From assembly GCA_023954095.1 (NCBI GenBank), contig JAMLIQ010000006.1, positions 33,448-97,447 on the forward strand: a DNA stretch of 64,000 nucleotides, in the 5' to 3' direction. Source of the stretch: Burkholderiaceae bacterium (GTDB lineage: Bacteria > Pseudomonadota > Gammaproteobacteria > Burkholderiales > Burkholderiaceae_C). Both the position numbers and the translations under genes were made by a program. The notes under the pieces are model-generated. The model was not told the origin of the DNA, ran no database searches, and saw only the letters and a program-made list of their open reading frames with translations. Shown piece by piece: positions 58,090 to 64,000 of the stretch. Each line of letters begins with the position of its first letter. Positions within the stretch are counted from its first letter, which is position 1.

Positions 58090-58560
58090 CTAATGCTGGT
58101 GGCCATGCGCGCCATGCACATGGCGGTGGGCAATTTCTTCGGCGCTTGCAGCGCGCACTTCCGTCACCTTGCAGCTGAATTTCAGCGCCTGTCCTGCCAG
58201 CGGGTGGTTGCCGTCCAGGTGCACCTCGGGGCCCTTGATCTTGACCACGTTGAACACCTGCGGCTGGCCGTTGTCGTCCATCGCCTGTAGTTGTCCGCCC
58301 ACCTTCACGCCCGGAGGGAACTCGCTCTTGGGGATGGTGCGCACCAGGCCCTCGTCGCGTTCGCCAAAGGCATCTTCCACGGCCAGGTCCAGCGTGGTGC
58401 CAAAGCCCACGGCCTGGCCTTCCAGCGCGGCTTCGACCTTGGGGAAAATGTTGTCGTAGCCGCCATGCAGGTACGACAGGCTGCCCCCGTCCAGCGGTTT
58501 TCCCGCCGGGGTGGTGACTTTGTAGGTGATGGTGACGGCGGAGTCTTTGGTGATGGCCAT
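58090..58560 (-). CDS. FKBP-type peptidyl-prolyl isomerase with histidine-rich tail (SlyD-like)
   Basis: This 156-residue FKBP domain with an insert-in-flap arrangement begins MAITKDSAVTITYKVTTPAGKPLDGG. KVEAALEGQAVGFGTTLDLAVEDAFGERDEGL is the FKBP flap/core, and the C-terminal HRHVHGAHGHQH resembles the metal-binding tails of SlyD. It acts as a folding helper and might bind nickel or other metals. The start at 58560 replaces a longer in-frame extension that lacks homology. Confidence 0.85.
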   Translation of the reverse strand: MAITKDSAVTITYKVTTPAGKPLDGGSLSYLHGGYDNIFPKVEAALEGQAVGFGTTLDLAVEDAFGERDEGLVRTIPKSEFPPGVKVGGQLQAMDDNGQPQVFNVVKIKGPEVHLDGNHPLAGQALKFSCKVTEVRAASAEEIAHRHVHGAHGHQH

Positions 58561-58704
58561 GGTGTTGCTTGCGCTTTCAGTGGGGAAAACAGCGCGGCGG
58601 TGCGGTGGACCGTGCCCCGGCACCCGCGCGCATCAAAAGCGTCGATTGTCCACGAGGCGCCCCCGATCCGCTCGACTGCCGAACAGGGCCCGTGGCGCGG
58701 CGAC

Positions 58705-59757
58705 CTATCCAGCGGCCGAGGCCCCAGCGGGGCGCTCTTCCTCCGTTTGTCCCGGGTAGCGCGCAAACCGCCGCGCTTCGGCACCGTGCACCGGATCCTG
58801 CTCGGGCCAGGGCCAGCCGCCGAACTGGGTGCGGCGGTAATCCTGCATGGCCTGCATGATTTCCTGCTGCGTGTTCATCACAAACGGGCCGTACTGCGCA
58901 ACGGGCTCGGCGATGGGCTGGCCCTGCAGCAACAGGCATTCCATGGGCGCAGCACCGGTGTTGGCCAGTGGCCAGTCCTGGCCCGCCACCAGCTCCAGCG
59001 CTGCGTGCTGGCCCACGTCCTGCGGCCCTACACGCAGGCCCTCGCCCGCAAAGAAGTACAGCATGCGGCGCGTGCCTTGGCCTTGTGCCGCGGGCAGCAT
59101 CCACTGGGCGCCAGGGGCCATGCGCAGCGTCCAGATGGCCACGTCGGCCTCGGGCTGCGAGGCCCACGACTCCGGGGGCGGCGCCAGCGGGCTGGGCGCC
59201 CCCGGCAGTGCTCCGGCCACCACCGTCACCGTGGTTGCGCGCCCGGCATCGTCGTGGTGGACGAGGCGCGGAATGCGCTCGTTCCACAGCATGGTGAAGT
59301 GCGGCTCCACCATCTTGCTGCGTGCGGGCAGGTTCAGCCAGATCTGGAACAGCTCCAGCGGGTTGGGCGCGGTGGCGTTCAGCAGCGGGAACATCTCGGA
59401 GTGCACGATGCCCTTGCCCGCAGTGACCCACTGCACATCGCCGCCGCCAAAGCGGGCGGCTGCGCCCAGCGAGTCGGAATGGTCGATGATCCCCTTGCGC
59501 ACCATGGTGACGGTTTCAAAGCCCCGGTGCGGGTGGCCCGGAAAGCCTGGCACGGTATCGCCGTGGTACATGCTCCAGCCGTCCTTGCGGCTGAAGTCGC
59601 TGCCGATCTGGCGGCCGTCCAGCGGCACGGCCGGGGCAAAGGCGCCATTGCCCGCCGGGTAGGCGTCATCATGGTGGGCGCAGAACAGGAAAGGGTCCAG
59701 CGTGGGCCACAGCGGGCCGAGCGGCTGGGTGTTCAGGATGGGCGAAGAAGTGGTCAT
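58705..59757 (-). CDS. pirin family bicupin protein
   Basis: This 350-residue bicupin has the pirin metal-binding motif GFPGHPHRGFETVTMV and a later GKGIVHSEM. Pirins are mononuclear-iron cupins; several act as quercetin dioxygenases or regulators, but most are uncharacterised. The ATG at 59757 gives MTTSSPILNT. It lies downstream of the degenerate repeat at 59848. It is transcribed in the same direction as the FKBP gene but separated from it by 144 bp. Confidence 0.85.
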   Translation of the reverse strand: MTTSSPILNTQPLGPLWPTLDPFLFCAHHDDAYPAGNGAFAPAVPLDGRQIGSDFSRKDGWSMYHGDTVPGFPGHPHRGFETVTMVRKGIIDHSDSLGAAARFGGGDVQWVTAGKGIVHSEMFPLLNATAPNPLELFQIWLNLPARSKMVEPHFTMLWNERIPRLVHHDDAGRATTVTVVAGALPGAPSPLAPPPESWASQPEADVAIWTLRMAPGAQWMLPAAQGQGTRRMLYFFAGEGLRVGPQDVGQHAALELVAGQDWPLANTGAAPMECLLLQGQPIAEPVAQYGPFVMNTQQEIMQAMQDYRRTQFGGWPWPEQDPVHGAEARRFARYPGQTEEERPAGASAAG

Positions 59758-59847
59758 GGCAATGCTCCTGGGTGTATTGGAGCGGTATTGGCTGCGCAGG
59801 ACTAGCCCCTGGCTGCGCAACACTGCGTTCCATGGGTGTATTCAGAG

Positions 59848-59897
59848 CGAAAACAGCATTGGAGCCAGTATGCACAAGCGCCGAAAGCTATCGAAAC
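59848..59897 (+). repeat. dispersed repeat, degenerate copy
   Basis: AAAACAGCATTGGAGCCAGT, ATGCAC, AAGCGCCGAAAGCTATCGAAAC retains the AAGCGC and AGCTATC arm of the family. It lies in the 150-bp space between the pirin and GIY-YIG genes. Confidence 0.5.
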
Positions 59898-59907
59898 AAG
59901 AGTGAAG

Positions 59908-60774
59908 CTATTGTCTTGCCTCGGCCTCTTGCAGCTCCTTCAGCGTTCTGCCCTGGGCGTCCTTCCAGCTCAGGCGCCCGTTGGTGCAGCCGCCGAGCAC
60001 GATGTCCGAAGCAGCGGAAGGCGCAGAGAACACATAGTCTTGGGTGAATTTCAATACATCACTCTCGGCCGCCAGTACACCGCTCTTGAGCAAGTCGGCC
60101 CGCAGTTCGCTGGGGCCTGCCAGCTTGGCAAAGCTGGGCGTTACGGTGGCCGCCGCTTGCGATCCCGCGCGCACCACAAAGCCCTGGCTGGACTCGTAGC
60201 CCGTGGCCTGCACGCCCTTGCCCTTGCAGATGAGCACCGGGCCGGCCTTGGCGGCGGGGGCTGTGGGCGCCTGCTCGAACGCATGCACGCCCAACACCGG
60301 CAGCATACCCAGCATGTGGCCCAAAAAGACTTCCATGTCGGCCCGGTCCGCCTCGCTCAAGCTGGGCTCGGCGGGCTGGTTGGCGTTGTCCAGCGGCATG
60401 CGCTTGGCGGCACGGGCCAGGGCGATCAGGCGCGACTCCAGAAACTGCACATGCGCCTTGTTGAGCTGCCCGGCCGTGGCGGTGGTGAATCCGATGGCGC
60501 GGGTCCAGAAGTCTTTCTTGGCCTGGTGGTCTTGCAGGCGTGGAAGGATGGGGTCCCCTTCACCCACATAGACCATGTCGCCCTCGCCGTCCGGGCGCGG
60601 CCCCAGCAGCAAATACACCCCGGTCTGCGCCAGCTCGGGCCGCGCCTTGACCTGCGGCAGCAGCGCGCGCGGGAACAGCAGCGCCTTGCCGATCCAGTTG
60701 GATTTGTCGACGATACGCAGGCCGTCTGGGTCGCCGTCGGCGACGAAGATGCGGAGGGAGAAAGGAGTTTGCAT
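59908..60774 (-). CDS. GIY-YIG nuclease-fold protein with C-terminal DUF4357
   Basis: This 288-residue protein has a GIY-YIG-like segment (GVYLLLG at 52-58, MVYVGEG at 67-73, then DFWTRAIGFTT and FLESRLIALA) followed by a C-terminal DUF4357 region (VLGGCTNGRLSWKDAQGRTLKEL). Such fusions are common near restriction-modification and other defence genes, though their function is not established. It borders the AT-rich nuclease gene and the hsd remnant, which supports a defence-island edge. The codon use is like the chromosomal neighbours. Confidence 0.78.
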   Translation of the reverse strand: MQTPFSLRIFVADGDPDGLRIVDKSNWIGKALLFPRALLPQVKARPELAQTGVYLLLGPRPDGEGDMVYVGEGDPILPRLQDHQAKKDFWTRAIGFTTATAGQLNKAHVQFLESRLIALARAAKRMPLDNANQPAEPSLSEADRADMEVFLGHMLGMLPVLGVHAFEQAPTAPAAKAGPVLICKGKGVQATGYESSQGFVVRAGSQAAATVTPSFAKLAGPSELRADLLKSGVLAAESDVLKFTQDYVFSAPSAASDIVLGGCTNGRLSWKDAQGRTLKELQEAEARQ

Positions 60775-60781
60775 GGCTTTG

Positions 60782-60800
60782 TTTAAATAGCTGCTTGGTC
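60782..60800 (-). repeat. probable half copy of the dispersed repeat
   Basis: TTTAAATAGCTGCTTGGTC resembles the ATAGCTGCTAGCGC arm. It adjoins a perfect 12-bp inverted repeat. The call is weak because only one arm remains. Confidence 0.3.
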
Positions 60801-60828
60801 TTTGCTAAACAAAGCATTTAGCAAAGAC
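60798..60828. repeat. perfect 12-bp inverted repeat at the core/accessory boundary
   Basis: GTCTTTGCTAAA and TTTAGCAAAGAC are exact complements separated by CAAAGCA. It lies 45 bp after the stop codon of the 793-residue protein and before the GIY-YIG gene. On the minus strand it is not followed by a clean T run, so whether it terminates transcription is uncertain. Confidence 0.65.
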
Positions 60829-60872
60829 TAAACAAAGAATGACACCAAACGCCGACTCAACTCGGCTTGCTT

Positions 60873-63254
60873 TCATGGTTTTGCCTTCTTGCGCGTGTGC
60901 CTTTTGGCTCGCTCAGACTCAGACCAATCAAACCACCCCGGCATACCCAAATAGATTTGCTGAGTCACATCTGCCAATTCCGCCAGCTCGTGGAAAGTGC
61001 GATGACTCGAAATGAGTCTTTCCTGTAATTCGCCTTTTCCTTCCCAACAAGATGGGACACCTCGCTCTGAAAGCAACTCTGTGCCAGTTAGGACCACAAC
61101 ATGACTACTTGGCTGCCGTCTTAACCGACGCCGACGCTGTGTTTGCACAATGGAACGAATTGCGGCGGCCTCACTTTGTGTGATTTCGGTCTTCAATGAC
61201 GCAAAGACCAACACAGAACCAGGAAATTCTTCCGCGAGAAACTTCATTCGATCAAAGTCAGCTCTTTCAAAGCTATTGAAGGTTTTGCATTCTGCGTGGA
61301 CTACATCTGCAGGCGTACTACGCCAAGTAGACGGTCGATACAAGCATGTCAAATCTGCCTCCAAATCCTTTGAGCCCTTCTTCGCTGTGTAGCTAAACAA
61401 CGGAGTGACACCACGTTCATGCGTTCCAGACAAGAAACGCAATAGCAACAAAACGGTGAATGCACCTTGCGCATTTGAACTGGCAAACGGACCATGGGCG
61501 CGATAAGTCCAGGCGATATCACGTGGCGAGTGAACCGGCAATTCAAAATCCGCAAGGCAAAACTTACAACGAACTTTGTACTTGAGCGCATCCACCGCAT
61601 ACCAGTTGTGCCGTGTACAACTAGGACATTGGACATTTGTACCAAGTAGCAGGGCACCAACCTCAATCAATCTCTTTAGCAAGCCTTCGGGTTTGAAATG
61701 TGTATCCCTCCTGTCAATGCCCGCCCTAAGTTTTGCGACAACAGCAGGAAATGGCAGACCGCCTTCCTTTTCAAGTTCACCAAGGAGTTTGATTACTTCA
61801 ACCCTTGCCAAAGAGCCAATGCCCCAAGCACCACCGAGTTGTTTAACCAACTGGGTTGCCATGCGCCCTGAGGTTGAAAGCTCAACTTTCCAACCGCGCT
61901 CCCGAAACCACTCTGTCATGACTGACTCTGCCTTGGGCAACTCCAAAAAAATCAGATCATGAGACATGGTCGCCAAAAAAACTGGCCCTGACTCCGAGAA
62001 TCGCCAATTGAAATAACCTGTTCGTCCAATGGCAGTTGACAACTCTTTACTACCGTACGGTAGAACTTCAGCCATAGGCTCCTTCGAGCCATAGAACCGA
62101 AATGAAAAATCGTTGGCAAACTTCGGCTCGCCGGTGTACTCACCAAATCGCGTAATTTTTGGCTGTTGCGCCCGAAGCTCCATACGCGTTTCGCCCTCTG
62201 TAATCGGCAGATCGATCTCGTGCGAATACGGTGATTGAATTTTCTCTTGTGTATTCTCCCGCGCCCATGCATCCCAAATTCTCGGATGCCAGTGTCGGAC
62301 AAAATACTTTGGCTCGTTTCTGACCTGCCCAAGGGGCAATTGAAGCGACGAACAAAAGTCTTCAACAACTTTCTCTGACACAGACCGTGAACGCTGCACC
62401 GTAACACGATGGAACCAGTCAGGCTGATGACGGTGCGGCTGATAGCCTTCGCTTATCACGCTGCGGGCCAACTCCTTGCAACCATGAGACTCCGCTGATT
62501 GAATAGGTATGGGCACAACTTGGTACCCCGCAGCCCGCAAATTCCAATAGTCAATAACGTCCAAGGAACTGGTCGCATCGCAAACGAACAGCAGCGAATC
62601 TTGAATAGGACGATGTTCCAACCCCCACGCATTCAACCGCCGAGGAAATATTTCAAGTGGTTCCAGCAGTTCGGTGTAATTTGCCAGCTTCACCGCATCG
62701 CGACGCAACCCCGATACATGGCCGTAATAGCTGTCAACTAACTCCCCCACCTCGGTAGGCAATGCACCAAACACACTGGCAAGGAATAGCCCATATTCAC
62801 GCGGCAGTTTTGGCAATACAAGTCTGAGCTTGTCATTTCTTACGAACTTCAGTTCCTTCTCAATGAAATCTGAAAGTACCTCAAAATAGCCGATGCCAAA
62901 CTTTGGACTATGGGATGCGCTCATGTCTCCCATAAGGTCTTGCGCCGACACGAGTTCGCGATGACCAACGTTAAATTCTCGATTTCCACAGGTTCCGACG
63001 GGTACAACAATATCCGGGTCGAAACCGGTCAAATACCCTTCAATCACCTGTTCAGAGCTCGGCACTCGCAAACCACGATGGGATTCCCATATCTTCGGCA
63101 TACGTTGGAATACTGGGATGATCGGGTTGTATGTGCCACCCCATTGAAACGTACTCAATTCAATCGCTCGACGTAAGCCTTTGGTGTCCCGAGGGTCTAC
63201 CAAAAATGCTACCCGCAGTGGCCGAACACGAATTGAAACGTTTCCATTTGCCAT
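60873..63254 (-). CDS. putative PD-(D/E)XK nuclease with zinc ribbon, orphan defence-like protein
   Basis: This 793-residue protein is not one I recognise. The N-terminal 240 residues contain RPLRVAFLVDPRDTKGLRRA and TFQWGGTYNPIIPVF, a conserved-looking block of unknown role. A CPSC...CKFC zinc ribbon follows (C543, C546, C563, C566). The C-terminal region has a PD-(D/E)XK-like core, D634 in LEADLTCLY and E655-C-K657 in VVHAECKTF, followed by a helix and beta-strand (SVLVFASLK) as in restriction-endonuclease folds. The base composition is visibly AT-richer than the surroundings, suggesting recent transfer. Its start abuts the stop of the 66-codon hsd chimera (TAGATG), so it is translationally coupled. 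It most likely acts in anti-phage or anti-plasmid defence. Confidence 0.72.
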   Translation of the reverse strand: MANGNVSIRVRPLRVAFLVDPRDTKGLRRAIELSTFQWGGTYNPIIPVFQRMPKIWESHRGLRVPSSEQVIEGYLTGFDPDIVVPVGTCGNREFNVGHRELVSAQDLMGDMSASHSPKFGIGYFEVLSDFIEKELKFVRNDKLRLVLPKLPREYGLFLASVFGALPTEVGELVDSYYGHVSGLRRDAVKLANYTELLEPLEIFPRRLNAWGLEHRPIQDSLLFVCDATSSLDVIDYWNLRAAGYQVVPIPIQSAESHGCKELARSVISEGYQPHRHQPDWFHRVTVQRSRSVSEKVVEDFCSSLQLPLGQVRNEPKYFVRHWHPRIWDAWARENTQEKIQSPYSHEIDLPITEGETRMELRAQQPKITRFGEYTGEPKFANDFSFRFYGSKEPMAEVLPYGSKELSTAIGRTGYFNWRFSESGPVFLATMSHDLIFLELPKAESVMTEWFRERGWKVELSTSGRMATQLVKQLGGAWGIGSLARVEVIKLLGELEKEGGLPFPAVVAKLRAGIDRRDTHFKPEGLLKRLIEVGALLLGTNVQCPSCTRHNWYAVDALKYKVRCKFCLADFELPVHSPRDIAWTYRAHGPFASSNAQGAFTVLLLLRFLSGTHERGVTPLFSYTAKKGSKDLEADLTCLYRPSTWRSTPADVVHAECKTFNSFERADFDRMKFLAEEFPGSVLVFASLKTEITQSEAAAIRSIVQTQRRRRLRRQPSSHVVVLTGTELLSERGVPSCWEGKGELQERLISSHRTFHELAELADVTQQIYLGMPGWFDWSESERAKRHTRKKAKP

Positions 63255-63455
63255 CTAAGCCACCTCAATACGATTAAATGCGGACCGAAGTGTCGCCTGC
63301 CGCAAGGCCTTCGCGCGCAGAAGGTTGGTGTCAACCTCGGGTTCGACTTCGCGGATGGCGGCGTGGATGTTGGCGTCAGAGACGTTGCAGACGTGCCAAC
63401 CGGCTGCAATTAGCAGCGTATCGATGCTGACTCTGGCTTTTTGCTCTGGCGTCAT
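63255..63455 (-). pseudogene. HsdR-HsdS fusion remnant (type I restriction-modification scar)
   Basis: This 66-codon frame has an N-terminal half, MTPEQKARVSIDTLLIAAGW followed by HVCNVSDANIHAA, typical of the start of type I restriction subunit HsdR. Its C-terminal half, VDTNLLRAKALRQATLRSAF, looks like the end of specificity subunit HsdS. No motor, nuclease or target-recognition domain remains, so an internal deletion of an hsdR...hsdS locus is inferred. It has a good GGGGGAACCT ribosome-binding site before the ATG and an intact stop, so it may be translated and serve as a leader for the next gene. Confidence 0.65.
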
Positions 63456-63488
63456 AGGTTCCCCCTGCAGCGCATTCTAGTGAACAAG

Positions 63489-63547
63489 CCAGAAATAGCC
63501 TCCAGCGCTTGTGTGTATTGCGCTGGTAGCTATATTTTTGATAGCTT
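63489..63547 (+). repeat. dispersed repeat copy next to the hsd remnant
   Basis: AGAAATAGCCTCCAGCGCTT, a 7-nt spacer, TTGCGCTGGTAGCTATATTT and TTGATAGC form a well preserved copy. It is followed directly by the 8-bp microsatellite. The 222-bp gap 63456-63677 holds these two elements and no gene. Confidence 0.78.
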
Positions 63548-63552
63548 ATTGG

Positions 63553-63615
63553 TGTGCCTGTGTGCCTGTGTGCCTGTGTGCCTGTGTGCCTGTGTGCCTG
63601 TGTGCCTGTGTGCCT
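63553..63615. repeat. 8-bp microsatellite, seven perfect TGTGCCTG units
   Basis: TGTGCCTG is repeated seven times exactly (63553-63608), with a partial eighth unit (TGTGCCT to 63615). An 8-bp period shifts reading frames with every unit gain or loss. No coding region crosses it in a believable way. It lies 62 bp beyond the end of the LysR gene. Confidence 0.92.
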
Positions 63616-63677
63616 TTATCGTGCTTTGGTGGGGCGCAGTGCTTGGGCATGGGGATGGAGGGAAATCAGGCGAACCC

Positions 63678-64000
63678 CTACAGCGCTTGCGGCACCGCCT
63701 CCGCCAGAAAGTCATACACCGCGCGGATGCGCGCGCTGGTGCGGATCTCGCGGTGCACCGTGAGCCAGATGGGCAGCTGCGGCAGCGCGAGCTGGGGCAG
63801 CACAGGCAGCACCTCGGGGTCGGTGCGCGCCATGTAATGCGCCACGAAGCCGATGCCCAGGCCCGCGCGCACGGCCTGCCAGTAGGCCATGAGGTCGTCG
63901 GTGCGGAAGGCAAACTGCTCGCGCCCCACCGGGTGCCCCAGGGCCGCGAAGCCGCGCAGGATGTCCTCGTTGCGGTCGTTGCCCACCAGTTCGTGCGCCA
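63678..64000 (-). CDS. LysR-family transcriptional regulator, C-terminal part (start outside window)
   Basis: The frame runs off the window edge; in-frame residues read AHELVGNDRNEDILRGFAALG at the edge. The visible part is the second half of the LysR substrate-binding domain (LMAYWQAVRAGLGIGFVAHYMA), ending PIWLTVHREIRTSARIRAVYDFLAEAV, the standard LysR tail. The N-terminal winged helix-turn-helix and any target gene lie outside. It is transcribed towards the microsatellite and the hsd remnant. Confidence 0.88.
   Translation of the reverse strand, partial: AHELVGNDRNEDILRGFAALGHPVGREQFAFRTDDLMAYWQAVRAGLGIGFVAHYMARTDPEVLPVLPQLALPQLPIWLTVHREIRTSARIRAVYDFLAEAVPQAL

Noticed and set aside
63553-63615. 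Possible CRISPR array
   Set aside because: Units of 8 bp without unique spacers are a microsatellite; no cas genes are present.
63511-63837. Open frame reading the microsatellite as a Cys/Val-rich protein
   Set aside because: The translation is the 8-bp repeat read in 24-bp cycles, then the antisense of the LysR gene; no protein-like features.

Overview
The window is a high-GC stretch of a betaproteobacterial chromosome, most likely from the family Comamonadaceae (Acidovorax or a close relative). Three things point there: the gatCAB / mreBCD-mrdA arrangement, the housekeeping proteins throughout, and at least eleven copies of an intergenic repeat of about 60 bp. The repeat is built around AGCGCTT and AAGCGCT half-sites and is of a kind I associate with this family. 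No rRNA, tRNA, CRISPR array, insertion sequence or prophage is visible. Both ends are cut: radA lacks its 5' end at the left edge, and a LysR-type regulator lacks its start at the right edge.

Layout. 1-5.7 kb: radA, ilvE and a lipopolysaccharide block (GT4 glycosyltransferase, small zinc-finger protein, O-antigen ligase), then a convergent nitronate monooxygenase. 5.9-10.3 kb: a two-component system, an AmpG-like muropeptide permease and an M48 protease. 10.4-15.3 kb: an MBL-fold hydrolase, an orphan GspE/PilB-type ATPase, xthA and pyrE with overlapping divergent start codons, and a DUF4124 protein. 15.3-23.5 kb: gatCAB (minus strand) diverging from mreB-mreC-mreD-mrdA, the cell-elongation genes. 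23.5-31 kb: transport genes (DMT exporter, DcaP-like porin, polar amino-acid ABC importer, TSUP permease) and a GMC oxidoreductase. 31-35 kb: a four-gene MCE/Mla-like lipid transporter, CsbD, and a small secreted protein with three CX10C repeats. 35.8-42 kb: pepP-murU, tkt, gap, slyX and a short HPF-like protein. 42-47.6 kb: a CHASE2 adenylate cyclase overlapping a 1,187-residue FecR-TPR-beta-barrel protein. 47.8-50 kb: a class I glutamine amidotransferase-like hydrolase and an iron alcohol dehydrogenase. 50-58 kb: an AraC regulator divergent from a seven-gene acyl-CoA catabolic operon (ligase, SCP-x-type thiolase, two MaoC proteins, SDR, acyl-CoA dehydrogenase, alpha-methylacyl-CoA racemase-like protein). 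58-60.8 kb: FKBP, pirin and a GIY-YIG/DUF4357 protein. 60.8-63.5 kb: an accessory patch with a visibly AT-richer 793-residue putative nuclease, coupled to a 66-codon chimera that looks like the start of HsdR joined to the end of HsdS. 63.5-64 kb: a repeat copy, an 8-bp microsatellite and the partial LysR gene.

How the genes work together. Much of the window concerns the envelope: LPS assembly, MreBCD/PBP2 elongation, AmpG plus MurU in peptidoglycan recycling, MCE lipid transport and porin. The AraC-operon unit looks like an inducible pathway for methyl-branched or sterol-side-chain-like acids. The best candidates for undescribed biology are the FecR-TPR-barrel / CHASE2-cyclase pair, which could carry a signal from outer membrane to cytoplasmic cyclic nucleotide, the AT-rich PD-(D/E)XK protein in a restriction-modification scar, and the repeat family. 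One full-length repeat copy encodes the signal peptide of the MCE-system lipoprotein.
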